11,350 bases of DNA from an uncultured Clostridia bacterium (GTDB lineage: Bacteria > Bacillota > Clostridia > TANB77 > CAG-508). Positions within the stretch are counted from its first letter, which is position 1. Each line of letters starts with the position of its first letter. The position numbers and the translations under genes are program-made. Location: NCBI GenBank assembly GCA_934155625.1, contig CAKPHD010000043.1:1-11350 (forward strand), written 5' to 3'. Shown here piece after piece: positions 1-6,682 of this stretch. The notes below the pieces were generated by a model, which saw only the letters and a list, made by a program, of their open reading frames with translations, did not search any database and was not told where the DNA came from.

Positions 1-545
1 TTAAAATTAGTATTAACTGGTCCTGGACACAAAATGCTTATTTGTACATTTGATTTTTCTCTTCTTAATTCTTCTCTTATTGCTTCTGAAAGTCTTACAA
101 CATATGCTTTTGTTGAATAATATGTTGCCATTAATGGACCTGGCATAAATCCTGCAATTGATGCTACATTTAATATTTTTCCACTATTTCTTTTTTTCAT
201 GTCTTGTAAATATAATTTTGTTAAAACATGATATGCTACAATATTTGTGTTTATCATTTGTAATTCTTTATCCAAATTTGTTTTATCAAAATACCCGCAA
301 TCTCCAAATCCTGCATTGTTTACAAGTATGTCTATATCTTTGTATTGCTCATATAATTGTTTACAATTTTCTGGATTAGAAATGTCTATACTTACCGTCT
401 CTACTTTTGTTTTTAATTCTATTTTTACTTCATTTAATTTTTCTAAATCTCTTGCTACTAGCACTAAATCATACCCATTTTTGCTTAATTCTTTAGCTAT
501 ATCTCTTCCTATTCCAGAAGATGCACCTGTTATTAATGCTTTCAT
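1..545 (-). CDS. Short-chain dehydrogenase/reductase (SDR), C-terminus cut by window edge
   Basis: The visible 181 residues are the Rossmann half of a classical SDR, a cytoplasmic NAD(P)(H)-dependent oxidoreductase. Seen in the sequence: the cofactor glycine motif TGASSGIG (residues 6-13), the NNAG motif (76-79), a catalytic Ser near 129 (NVASIAG) and YxxxK at 142-146 (YYSTK), then the PGPVNT segment after the active site. Family members run about 250 residues, so roughly 70 C-terminal residues lie beyond the left edge. The start at 545 is chosen because AAAGGAAA sits just upstream; an in-frame ATG at 560 would add five residues but would put that SD inside the gene. It follows the J-domain gene by 18 nt and is last in the operon within the window. 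The substrate cannot be read from sequence; the motif spacing resembles DltE/YqjQ-like SDRs. Confidence 0.93.
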   Translation of the reverse strand, partial: MKALITGASSGIGRDIAKELSKNGYDLVLVARDLEKLNEVKIELKTKVETVSIDISNPENCKQLYEQYKDIDILVNNAGFGDCGYFDKTNLDKELQMINTNIVAYHVLTKLYLQDMKKRNSGKILNVASIAGFMPGPLMATYYSTKAYVVRLSEAIREELRREKSNVQISILCPGPVNTNF

Positions 546-563
546 AACTTTTCCTTTCATATT

Positions 564-1217
564 TTATTTTGCAGTTGCAAATGTCTTTTTAAATATATTT
601 ATTATTGATTGTATAACTAGATTTTCTTCATATAATTTATTACAAAAATGTTTTATTATTGGGATTTGATAAATTATCCACAAAGCAATAATTACCATAC
701 AAATACATCCAGTAAATTTTATATAATATTTTAAATCATGACTATATTTTATTTTATATCCTCTATTTTTCATGTCTTGTACATATGCATCATTATATGC
801 TTGAGCTCTTGCTTGTCTTATATTATCATACATTACTTTGCTCATTCTTGATATTGTATCATCATTAGCTTTCGGCTTTTTATCAGCCTCTTGACTAGTA
901 TAGATTCTAGAATTTATAGTTTCTATTTGAGCTCTCAAATTTTGATTTTCTTGTAATAATTTGTTGTATTCTTCTACTGATATAGTTGATTCTTGTAATT
1001 GTTCATCATAATTTGATTTTTTAAAGTCATCTGATAGTACTGAATACGCTTCATTTATTTCTTTCATTTTTTCTTCATATTCAGCATGATTTTCTTCATT
1101 TTGCAAATCTGGATGATATTTTTTTACAAGTGTTTTATATGCTTTTTCTATTACTTCAGGTGATGCTTTTTTATCTACTTCTAATATTTCGTAGTAATTT
1201 TTCACGTTTTTCTCCAT
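564..1217 (-). CDS. J-domain (DnaJ-like) protein with one C-terminal membrane segment
   Basis: This 217-residue protein starts with a J domain (about residues 7-72) carrying the invariant HPD tripeptide at 35-37 (KKYHPDLQ), which stimulates the ATPase of a DnaK-type Hsp70. It lacks the Gly/Phe region, the CXXCXGXG zinc repeats and the substrate-binding domain of true DnaJ, so it is a specialised J protein rather than DnaJ. Residues about 78-110 look coiled-coil and polar. Residues about 164-188 form one hydrophobic membrane segment, leaving a short tail of about 30 residues with four lysines. That suggests a membrane-anchored co-chaperone with its J domain probably in the cytoplasm. The SD is weak (AAAGA), but the gene lies 7 nt after the phosphatase stop, so translation is probably coupled. 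The client is unknown. Confidence 0.87.
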   Translation of the reverse strand: MEKNVKNYYEILEVDKKASPEVIEKAYKTLVKKYHPDLQNEENHAEYEEKMKEINEAYSVLSDDFKKSNYDEQLQESTISVEEYNKLLQENQNLRAQIETINSRIYTSQEADKKPKANDDTISRMSKVMYDNIRQARAQAYNDAYVQDMKNRGYKIKYSHDLKYYIKFTGCICMVIIALWIIYQIPIIKHFCNKLYEENLVIQSIINIFKKTFATAK

Positions 1218-1224
1218 TCTTTAT

Positions 1225-1764
1225 TTATATTTCAGCTTCTATTATTTCACAGTTTTTCATTTCTATTTCTGATAAGTCTTTGCTTTTTGGCATTCCGTAT
1301 AAGTGAACCTTTAATACTTTTGCAACTCCACCATGTGCAACAATAAGTACTGTTTTTCCTTTATATTTTTCCTTTATGTCATCTAAAAAGTCTAATATTC
1401 TTTTTTCAAATTCATGTAAATTTTCTCCGCCTGGTATTTGATAGTTTAAGTCATAATTCCAGATTCTTTTTTCCATTTCGTCTGTTATTTCATGCCCTTC
1501 TAGTTCTCCCAGTTTTCTCTCTCTTATTCTTTCATCTGTTATCATTTGTACGTTTTTTTCTTTATTTATTATTTCTGCTGTTTGTATTGCTCTATGCATT
1601 GGTGAACATATTACAATATCATATTTAGCATTTTCTAATTCTTTTTTTGTTTCGTTTGCTTGTTCTATTCCTGTTGAGTTTAACTCTTTTTCAGTTCCCC
1701 CGCCTTGCATTTTTCTTGCTAAATTCCAGTCTGTTTGACCATGTCTTACATAATAAATTTTCAT
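1225..1764 (-). CDS. Histidine phosphatase family protein (phosphoglycerate mutase-like)
   Basis: This cytoplasmic phosphohydrolase has 179 residues from the ATG at 1764. The N-terminal RHG motif is at residues 7-9 (YYVRHGQTDWN), with phosphohistidine His8. The other pocket residues are visible: Arg58 (SPMHRAIQT), acidic Glu82 (RERKLGELEG) and the second histidine His144 (VAHGG). The length fits the compact PhoE/CobC-like branch. The start is uncertain. AGGAGG lies 11 nt before this ATG, while a TTG at 1770 (two residues longer) is only 5 nt from it; an out-of-frame ATG at 1774 also sits beside the SD. MKIYYVRHG is the usual family N-terminus, so 1764 is preferred. It is first in an operon with the J-domain protein and SDR. 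The substrate is undetermined; cobalamin genes, which would suggest CobC, are not nearby. Confidence 0.93.
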   Translation of the reverse strand: MKIYYVRHGQTDWNLARKMQGGGTEKELNSTGIEQANETKKELENAKYDIVICSPMHRAIQTAEIINKEKNVQMITDERIRERKLGELEGHEITDEMEKRIWNYDLNYQIPGGENLHEFEKRILDFLDDIKEKYKGKTVLIVAHGGVAKVLKVHLYGMPKSKDLSEIEMKNCEIIEAEI

Positions 1765-1799
1765 GTTCAATCATACCTCCTTTAATTATTATCCATTTA

Positions 1800-1827
1800 A
1801 TTATACCATTTATGCATTATTTTTCAA
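1800..1827 (-). promoter_or_regulatory. Sigma-A-type promoter of the phosphatase/J-protein/SDR operon
   Basis: On the minus strand, TTGAAA (1822-1827) lies 16 nt before a perfect TATAAT (1800-1805), with TGG directly ahead of the -10, an extended -10 motif. It sits about 30-60 nt upstream of the phosphatase start, with no gene in between. Confidence 0.7.
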
Positions 1828-1847
1828 TATTTTTATTTAAAATTTTA

Positions 1848-1875
1848 AAGAGGCTCTTATTTCTAAGAACCTCTT
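1848..1875 (-). terminator. Hairpin terminator of the amylase gene
   Basis: AAGAGG (1848-1853) pairs with CCTCTT (1870-1875), and inside it TCTTA pairs with TAAGA after one mismatch, around a TTTC loop. It lies 13 nt past the amylase stop codon. On the minus strand the stem runs into a T-containing AT stretch rather than a clean U-run, so termination may be partial. Confidence 0.65.
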
Positions 1876-1888
1876 GTGAAATGAAACA

Positions 1889-3757
1889 TTATTTTGTTTT
1901 TCTTACAGCAATTGCACCAAATGGACTTAACTGTTCTTTTGTACAACATTTAAGTCTAGCAACAATTTCTCCGTTTTTGTATTCTTCTGGTAAATCAACT
2001 TTAGTAATGTGGTGTGTTCTACTAACAATTACCATAATCCCTTCGTTTTCGTTATACCGCTCAAATACCAAGTGCTCATGGTCAATTTTTACTATTCTTT
2101 GTTCTGCTGTTCTCAAGAACTGGTTTTCTTTACGAATCTTTCCGAGTCCTCTAAAGTATTTTAACATGTCTTTATCTCTATGTCCCCATGGATATGGAGC
2201 TCTATTGGCAAGATTTCCAATTCCTCTAACTCCAACTTCATCTCCAGAGAAAATTGAGAAAATTCCCTGCAAAAATGTTAATGCAAAGCAATATGATTTG
2301 AGTACCATTTTACCACAGTGGTATTCATAAGAAGTCATTTGGTGTTGTTTAATCCATTCACAGTCACCATTACCTCTAATTAAATCCCAGGCCCAATCTG
2401 CATACTCATTAAAAATATTGCATCCGAATATTTCAATAGCTCTTGAAATATCATGTGTTGATGTAAAGTTCATAAGAGTTAAAATTGTTCCTGTAGGATA
2501 TTCTGTGCTAATAAATTTCAGTGTACCACTTAATTTATTAACATCACAATATTTATAATATCTCATCACCGCATCTGTTAATCTATAATTCATTAAAGAA
2601 TGAATTCCTTTTGCATTTTTAAGATATCTTCTATCCATCGGATCTTTTTCCCACATCTCTGCAATAATGAAAGCATCTGGCTTATTTCTGATTGCTGCAG
2701 TATGAATATATTCCACAAACTCATCATTCAGGTCATCTGCCACATCAAGTCTAAGTCCATCAACTCCTAATGAGAAATAAAAATCAATTACTCCGCCAAC
2801 TCCGCAAATAAATTCTCTCCAATGTTCAGATTTACAATCACATTTAGGCATAGTATGAAAATTCCACCAGAACTTAAATTCATGTTCTCCAAAATGACAA
2901 TAAGTATCATAGAAGTCACTATATGGTGACACTTTTCCTTTATATTCTGGAATTTTAACCACTTGATATGCTCCAATACTATCATAATTTCCATATTCAT
3001 TGTAATAAACACTATCATTACCTGTATGGTCAAATACTACATCAAGAATGACTTTCATTCCGTATTTATGTGCTTTTTCACACATTTCCTTTACCAGCTC
3101 ACTAGTTCCAGCATATGGATCTATACTTCTGTAGTCTGATGTATCATATCTGTGATTAGATTGACTTTCAGAAATAGGACAAAGATAAATAATATCTACT
3201 CCTAATTTTTTGATGTATTTCATTGTGTCTGTAATACCTTTTACATCTCCACAATAAAAGTCTACACACCATTGTCCTTTTTCATTTGGACCAACTACAG
3301 GTGGCTCATTCCAATTTTCATGAATGTCTCTACCTTTCATTGGCTTCTTTTCTAATCCTCGTGTTCTTTTGTATCTATCCACAAAGATTTGATACATTAC
3401 AGTTCCTTTTGCCCATTCAGGTACCTCAAAGTTGACTGATAATTTCCAACACTCTTCATTTGTTACACTGTTGTCACCACTGGTATTTTCTTTTTTATAA
3501 TACCGAAATCGGCTATTTGCATCAAATGAAAAATAATAGTGATATACTGCATATCTAGACAGTTCAACTGTTGCTTCAAAATATGCTATATCATTTTCAT
3601 TTTTTACGTGTTGCATTGGGTACACATTTTTTTGTTCCCTTGTTGAAACGTAAAACTTTACCCGTTCAATCCATCCTAATACAAATGGAATTTGAAGCAA
3701 GATTTTATAAACTGCTCCATTTTCATTTTTGGATATTTGCTTGATTTCATGTTTCAT
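1889..3757 (-). CDS. Alpha-amylase family glycosyl hydrolase (GH13, neopullulanase/cyclomaltodextrinase-like)
   Basis: The 622-residue enzyme is expected to hydrolyse alpha-1,4 (perhaps alpha-1,6) bonds in maltodextrins, cyclodextrins or glycogen fragments. Residues 1-110 resemble the N-terminal beta domain of neopullulanase-type enzymes; a (beta/alpha)8 barrel follows. The GH13 regions are visible: DVVFDH at about 239-244, GLRLDVADD with nucleophile Asp338, FIIAEMWE with acid/base Glu367, and FTSTHD with stabiliser Asp436. YLCPISES...YDTSDY is also typical. There is no signal peptide, so it should act in the cytoplasm on imported or stored glucans. The start is ATG 3757, with AAGGAG (3765-3770) 7 nt upstream; an ATG at 3805 would put this SD inside the gene. 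It has its own promoter and terminator, and no sugar transporter is adjacent. Exact specificity within GH13 is uncertain. Confidence 0.93.
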   Translation of the reverse strand: MKHEIKQISKNENGAVYKILLQIPFVLGWIERVKFYVSTREQKNVYPMQHVKNENDIAYFEATVELSRYAVYHYYFSFDANSRFRYYKKENTSGDNSVTNEECWKLSVNFEVPEWAKGTVMYQIFVDRYKRTRGLEKKPMKGRDIHENWNEPPVVGPNEKGQWCVDFYCGDVKGITDTMKYIKKLGVDIIYLCPISESQSNHRYDTSDYRSIDPYAGTSELVKEMCEKAHKYGMKVILDVVFDHTGNDSVYYNEYGNYDSIGAYQVVKIPEYKGKVSPYSDFYDTYCHFGEHEFKFWWNFHTMPKCDCKSEHWREFICGVGGVIDFYFSLGVDGLRLDVADDLNDEFVEYIHTAAIRNKPDAFIIAEMWEKDPMDRRYLKNAKGIHSLMNYRLTDAVMRYYKYCDVNKLSGTLKFISTEYPTGTILTLMNFTSTHDISRAIEIFGCNIFNEYADWAWDLIRGNGDCEWIKQHQMTSYEYHCGKMVLKSYCFALTFLQGIFSIFSGDEVGVRGIGNLANRAPYPWGHRDKDMLKYFRGLGKIRKENQFLRTAEQRIVKIDHEHLVFERYNENEGIMVIVSRTHHITKVDLPEEYKNGEIVARLKCCTKEQLSPFGAIAVRKTK

Positions 3758-3804
3758 ATCTTTTCTCCTTTCTAATTTTAGAAAAGTTATATTACATTGA
3801 TACA

Positions 3805-3838
3805 ATTATAATTTATTACCTTTTACTGATTTTGTCAA
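3805..3838 (-). promoter_or_regulatory. Probable promoter of the amylase gene
   Basis: A perfect TTGACA -35 is read on the minus strand at 3833-3838. A TAAATT hexamer (3810-3815) is at 17-nt spacing, and an overlapping perfect TATAAT (3805-3810) is at the less favourable 22 nt. The -35 is one half of the dyad at 3833-3850, so a regulator bound there could cover it. Confidence 0.55.
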
Positions 3839-3850
3839 GCTTTTTTGACA
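3833..3850. repeat. Inverted repeat TGTCAA-N6-TTGACA over the amylase -35
   Basis: Two perfect 6-nt arms (3833-3838 and 3845-3850) are separated by GCTTTT. The repeat sits between the Nudix stop and the amylase promoter. It could be an operator; as a terminator it would be weak, since the stem is short and A-rich sequence follows on the minus strand. Confidence 0.45.
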
Positions 3851-3852
3851 TA

Positions 3853-4374
3853 TTAGCACTTGCCTATTGCTAATTCATAATCTTTTTTTCCAAAGTCTAA
3901 TCCAGAAATAATTTCATCTTTTTCTGCCATTTTTAATAGTTCTTCTATTGTTACCCATTTTGCTTCTGTTGCTTCATTGTCTGGAAATGTTACATCCTCA
4001 GCTTTAATATCTGTTTTAAATAGCCAAAAGTCTTTAAATGATCCTGAGCCATTTTTCTCTTCATTTTTAGTTTCTTTAAAAAATGTTGCCTCGTTCGCAG
4101 AAAATTTTAACCCTATTTCTTCTGTTAATTCTCTTAAAATTGCTTGCAAACTATTTTCTCCTGCTCGTACTCCCCCTCCTGATAATTCCCATTTTAATGG
4201 TGCCCTTTTTTTCTTTTCTGATCTTTTTGCTATTAATATTTGTTTTTTTGAATTCATTATTACTGCTACTGTAATTAAATGATATTCTCCTTTTTGAAAT
4301 TTATATGTTTCTCTTTCTACTACTTTTCCTATTGTATTTTTGTTAATATCATATACGTCCCATAATTCTGTCAT
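3853..4374 (-). CDS. Nudix hydrolase (ELWDVYD-type, IPP isomerase-like subgroup)
   Basis: This is a 173-residue cytoplasmic Nudix protein, a metal-dependent hydrolase of nucleoside-diphosphate-linked substrates or an isopentenyl-diphosphate-isomerase-like relative. The Nudix box is complete: Gly67, Glu73, then REL-T-EE-I-GL (81-89), so the metal-binding glutamates are present. The N-terminal ELWDVYD...KGEYH segment matches the subgroup related to YfcD and type I IPP isomerase. It starts at ATG 4374, 6 nt after GGGAGG. That SD lies inside the 3' end of the GHKL kinase gene, and the two reading frames overlap by 26 nt, so translation is probably coupled. The N-terminal half of the Nudix-methyltransferase fusion at 6857-7963 is a close paralogue. 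No strong terminator follows, so read-through into the amylase gene is possible. The substrate is unknown. Confidence 0.92.
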   Translation of the reverse strand: MTELWDVYDINKNTIGKVVERETYKFQKGEYHLITVAVIMNSKKQILIAKRSEKKKRAPLKWELSGGGVRAGENSLQAILRELTEEIGLKFSANEATFFKETKNEEKNGSGSFKDFWLFKTDIKAEDVTFPDNEATEAKWVTIEELLKMAEKDEIISGLDFGKKDYELAIGKC

Positions 4375-5755
4375 CTTTTACCTCCCTATATGTTTTAATT
4401 TTAAATTCATTATTTTTATCAAATTTTATATTTATTACTTTTGTATAGTTGTCTTTGCTAGGCTTATTATATTCTTCTATAGTTAAACTTGCTTGATACT
4501 TTCTTAATGTCTCAAATGTGTTCATAAATCCCATACCAGTACCACCTTCTTCTGCATGTGTTGTACTTGGTTTCTTTCCTAAATTGTCTAGTGTCTCTTT
4601 TTCAAATTCTGCTCCAGTATCATAAATACTTATTCCATATGCTGGTTCTAATTTACCCAGTTTTACCATTATTGTTCTATTTACGTTTTCTGTATGATTT
4701 ATTGCTATTATTGCATTTTTTATGTGGTCTGCTAACAGTATTTCTAAGTCTTCTTTTGATACTGCATTATTAGTCATTTGATGTATATTTCCTTCTAATT
4801 TTAATATAAATTCTATTTTGTTTTTATTACATTCTGACTGCATATATTTTAACATATCATCTATTTCTGTAATTCCTGTTTTGTCTAACTCGATGTTTTC
4901 TTTTTCTTTATATATTTCTTCTCTTATTTTTTCTAGCTTTTCTTTTACTTCTCCCGCTTGTTCTTTGCTTATTTCTGTTTGCATCATCATCTGTTGCATT
5001 TTATATTCTAATGCTTTCTGCTGATGGACTAGCGAATGGCTTCTCTTTTTGAATGTTAGATTTTCTGTTTCTAAATCTTTTATTTCTTTGTTTTTGCTGT
5101 CTAATTCTAGTTTTGTGTCTTCTAACTCTTGAATTAACATTTTTTGTTTATAGTATAGGTTTAATGATTTTTTGATTGTGACATACAAAATAATTGCATA
5201 AATAGTTGTTTCTAAACTTATAATACTCGCCATTTTGTCATTTGAATTATACAAGCTCATTATCAAAAATAATATTATAATACTTACATTTAAAACTAGT
5301 AAATCTACAAACTCATTATTAATATTTTTCTGTAAAAAAGAAACTCCATATTTAAATCTTTTTATTTTAAAAATACCATATAATAAAATTAACTGTAATA
5401 TTCCTATTGTGCATACATCAATATAAATGTTATGAATATTTGTTAGTCTATCAATCCAAAAGCATAACATAATTGCAATTACTTCTAAAGTGTAATTTAA
5501 ACTTAATGAAAGTATAGTTGCCAATACATTTTTTCCAATGTTATCCTCTGAAAATATGATACTTACAAGTATAATTAAAATAATTATACTCATAAAAGAA
5601 CTTATTGCCTCTTTTATAATTCCACATATTAATCCAGATACTATGAGAAGCAAATTGTTTTTTAACTGAATTTTAGTCTTCTTATTCATAATTTTAAAAT
5701 TGCTATAATAAGTTAAATGTGACAATATTATCATTTTTATAATACTAATTACCAT
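4349..5755 (-). CDS. GHKL-domain sensor histidine kinase, AgrC-like, orphan
   Basis: This is a 468-residue membrane sensor. The N-terminal ~200 residues hold about five or six hydrophobic segments (roughly 33-68, 77-102, 110-128, 150-167 and 180-195). A charged coiled coil (about 200-290) carries the likely phosphoacceptor region SHSLVHQQ (His240 or His244). The GHKL ATPase domain follows: N box DHIKNA (Asn347), DTG (379-381) and GGTGMGF (404-410). Membrane segments, coiled coil and GHKL in this order are typical of AgrC/HPK10 kinases that sense peptides. Two oddities: DTGAEF lacks the second Gly of the usual DxGxG, and the H box differs from RHDxxNH. No LytTR response regulator or AgrB/AgrD is in the window. 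The start is ATG 5755, 12 nt from AAGGAG (a long spacer), with a stop two codons upstream. It overlaps the Nudix gene by 26 nt. Confidence 0.88.
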   Translation of the reverse strand: MVISIIKMIILSHLTYYSNFKIMNKKTKIQLKNNLLLIVSGLICGIIKEAISSFMSIIILIILVSIIFSEDNIGKNVLATILSLSLNYTLEVIAIMLCFWIDRLTNIHNIYIDVCTIGILQLILLYGIFKIKRFKYGVSFLQKNINNEFVDLLVLNVSIIILFLIMSLYNSNDKMASIISLETTIYAIILYVTIKKSLNLYYKQKMLIQELEDTKLELDSKNKEIKDLETENLTFKKRSHSLVHQQKALEYKMQQMMMQTEISKEQAGEVKEKLEKIREEIYKEKENIELDKTGITEIDDMLKYMQSECNKNKIEFILKLEGNIHQMTNNAVSKEDLEILLADHIKNAIIAINHTENVNRTIMVKLGKLEPAYGISIYDTGAEFEKETLDNLGKKPSTTHAEEGGTGMGFMNTFETLRKYQASLTIEEYNKPSKDNYTKVINIKFDKNNEFKIKTYREVKDDRIMGRI

Positions 5756-5786
5756 TTGTTATCTAATCTCCTTTTTTATTTTCCTA

Positions 5787-5815
5787 ATTATACACAAAAA
5801 AAATATTATATTCAA
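5787..5815 (-). promoter_or_regulatory. Promoter of the GHKL kinase-Nudix operon
   Basis: On the minus strand, TTGAAT (5810-5815) and a perfect TATAAT (5787-5792) are separated by 17 nt. The -10 is about 30 nt from the kinase start. It lies just downstream of the hairpin at 5821-5851, so the kinase should be transcribed independently of whatever lies to the right. Confidence 0.65.
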
Positions 5816-5820
5816 GATAT

Positions 5821-5851
5821 AAAAAAGGAGTGTTAATCACACTCCTTTTTT
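5821..5851. terminator. Bidirectional rho-independent terminator
   Basis: GGAGTGT pairs perfectly with ACACTCC around a TAATC loop, flanked by six A on the left and six T on the right, which extend the stem and supply a U-run in either direction. On the minus strand it lies 18 nt after the stop of the small ORF at 5870-5920. On the plus strand no gene needs it. Confidence 0.85.
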
Positions 5852-5869
5852 CATTCTATCATTTACATT

Positions 5870-5920
5870 TTAAAAAAGCCATTTTTTTATAAAACGTCCC
5901 ATTTCTTCTAACCAACTCAT
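5870..5920 (-). CDS. Possible 16-residue amphipathic peptide (MSWLEEMGRFIKKWLF)
   Basis: This is a tiny ORF preceded by AAGGTGGTG, which matches the extended SD AAGGAGGTG at all but one base, about 6-8 nt before the ATG; a terminator follows the stop. The peptide has Trp, Leu, Phe and Ile on one face of a putative helix and Glu, Arg and Lys on the other, as in phenol-soluble modulins or leader peptides. A 7-residue ORF (MKRWWKI) ends in a TGA overlapping this start (ATGA). The frame also stays open upstream to an ATG at 5965 (31 residues in all), but that ATG has no SD. The next gene on the strand is a GHKL kinase. There is no Cys or processing site as in AgrD, and no homologue is recognised. 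It could be a signal peptide, a toxin, a leader peptide or chance. Confidence 0.35.
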   Translation of the reverse strand: MSWLEEMGRFIKKWLF

Positions 5921-6169
5921 ATTTTCCACCACCTTTTCATCTTTTGCGCTCGTTCCAACTTGCATATTTAAAATATCATTCAAACGCTTGGCACTGGCGA
6001 AATTCAGTGATAGAAATATTTGACAAAATTCGAAAATTTATAACAAAATGAGATACAAAAATAGATGATATTCAAGTCAAATCTTGAACATCATCTCAGT
6101 TACTTTTTATTAATCATTACTATTTTTAATCATTTTTTACCATAAAACACTATAAAATACCATTTTGTT
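5921..6169. other. Intergenic region with a GC-raised patch and no long gene
   Basis: No convincing gene longer than the small peptide ORF was found on either strand. Positions 5941-6000 are about 42% G+C (25 of 60), far above the surrounding sequence, which hints at a structured RNA or a decayed gene. On the minus strand a frame is open from just after a stop near 6040 to 5870 but has no good start codon. A long dyad lies at 6063-6096. No known riboswitch signature was recognised. Confidence 0.5.
6063..6096 (-). repeat. Long dyad, terminator-like on the minus strand
   Basis: AGATGAT-A-TTCAAG (6063-6076) pairs with CTTGAA-C-ATCATCT (6083-6096) with one mismatch and a 6-nt loop. Read on the minus strand the stem is followed by TATTTTTG, so it looks like a terminator for a leftward transcript, but no minus-strand gene lies just upstream. 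It could also be an operator for the adjacent XRE regulator. The role is unresolved. Confidence 0.5.
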
Positions 6170-6203
6170 TTGTTATTAATTTGTTCAATTTATACTATAT
6201 AAT
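6170..6203 (+). promoter_or_regulatory. Probable promoter of the XRE regulator gene
   Basis: A perfect TATAAT lies at 6198-6203, 30 nt before the start codon, and a TATACT at 6191-6196. The best -35 match is TTGTTA (6170-6175), 15 nt from TATACT but 22 nt from TATAAT, so the -35 is weak and the promoter may need an activator. Confidence 0.4.
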
Positions 6204-6233
6204 ATTAAAAAATGAAAAAGGAGGAGTTTTATT

Positions 6234-6596
6234 ATGGGAAGAAAAAAATCAAATGTAGCAATCGAAGTAGAAAGAAAAGAGCAACATGAAAGAGGCCTAA
6301 GAATCAAAAAAATTAGAGAAGAAGAGTTAAAAATGAATAAAACTCAACTTGCTAGAGAAATAGGTACATCTAGTCAATTCTTAGGTTTTGTCGAAGATGG
6401 AAAAGGAAATTTAGTTTATTACAGCTTAAGAAAGCTTCGTGAAGTTAGTGGACATTCTGCAGATTACATTTTGTTTGGACTTGATGATACTTGTATAAAT
6501 AAAACAAGAAAATTATTAAGAAATTATACAGAAGAAGAAATAATTGAGGCTTTAGATATTGTAGAAAAATTAGCTTTAACCATTAAGAAAAAATAA
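6234..6596 (+). CDS. XRE-family helix-turn-helix transcriptional regulator
   Basis: This is a 120-residue cytoplasmic DNA-binding protein. A basic N-terminus (GRKKSNVAIEVERKE) leads into a Cro/CI-type helix-turn-helix at about residues 22-78. It includes NKTQLAREIGTSSQFLGFVEDGKGN, where the recognition helix is expected, and SLRKLREVSGHSADYILFG, the usual end of the XRE fold. The C-terminal 40 residues (YTEEEIIEALDIVEKLALTIKKK) look helical and may dimerise; no peptidase or ligand-binding domain is present. The start is supported by GGAGGAG 7 nt upstream. It is monocistronic, ends in a strong terminator and is the only plus-strand protein gene in the window. Its targets are unknown. Such small regulators can control mobile elements or adjacent divergent genes; here the divergent kinase or small ORF would be a candidate. 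Confidence 0.9.
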   Translation: MGRKKSNVAIEVERKEQHERGLRIKKIREEELKMNKTQLAREIGTSSQFLGFVEDGKGNLVYYSLRKLREVSGHSADYILFGLDDTCINKTRKLLRNYTEEEIIEALDIVEKLALTIKKK

Positions 6597-6603
6597 TTAC
6601 TAT

Positions 6604-6652
6604 AAAAACGGTTTAGTAAAATCTTTTATAGATTAAACTTAAACCGTTTTTT
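6604..6652 (+). terminator. Terminator of the XRE regulator gene
   Basis: AAAACGGTTTA (6605-6615) pairs with TAAACCGTTTT (6640-6650), followed by two more T. An inner stem AATCT/AGATT around TTTAT prolongs the hairpin. It starts 8 nt after the stop codon. Confidence 0.85.
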
Positions 6653-6682
6653 CAAAATATTTGGAAAATTTATGGAAATGTA

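Noticed and set aside
673..682. TTATCCACA DnaA-box sequence
   Set aside because: It lies in the membrane-segment codons of the J-domain gene and is isolated; chance in AT-rich DNA is likely.
1647..2330. Plus-strand 227-codon open frame
   Set aside because: It is antisense to the phosphatase and amylase genes, has no SD and its composition is that of a shadow frame.
3758..3805. 16-residue N-terminal extension of the amylase
   Set aside because: The extension would run through the AAGGAG SD and overlap the promoter -10; ATG 3757 has ideal spacing.
5941..5966. T-box-like sequence (TTGGAACGAGCG on the minus strand)
   Set aside because: It does not match the T-box GGGTGGNACCGCG core and no stem I specifier was found; the downstream gene is not an aminoacyl-tRNA or amino-acid gene.
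6386..6394. A further TTGTCGAA (Spo0A-like box) near 6388
   Set aside because: It is a single copy inside the XRE coding sequence (encoding FVED) and not near a promoter.
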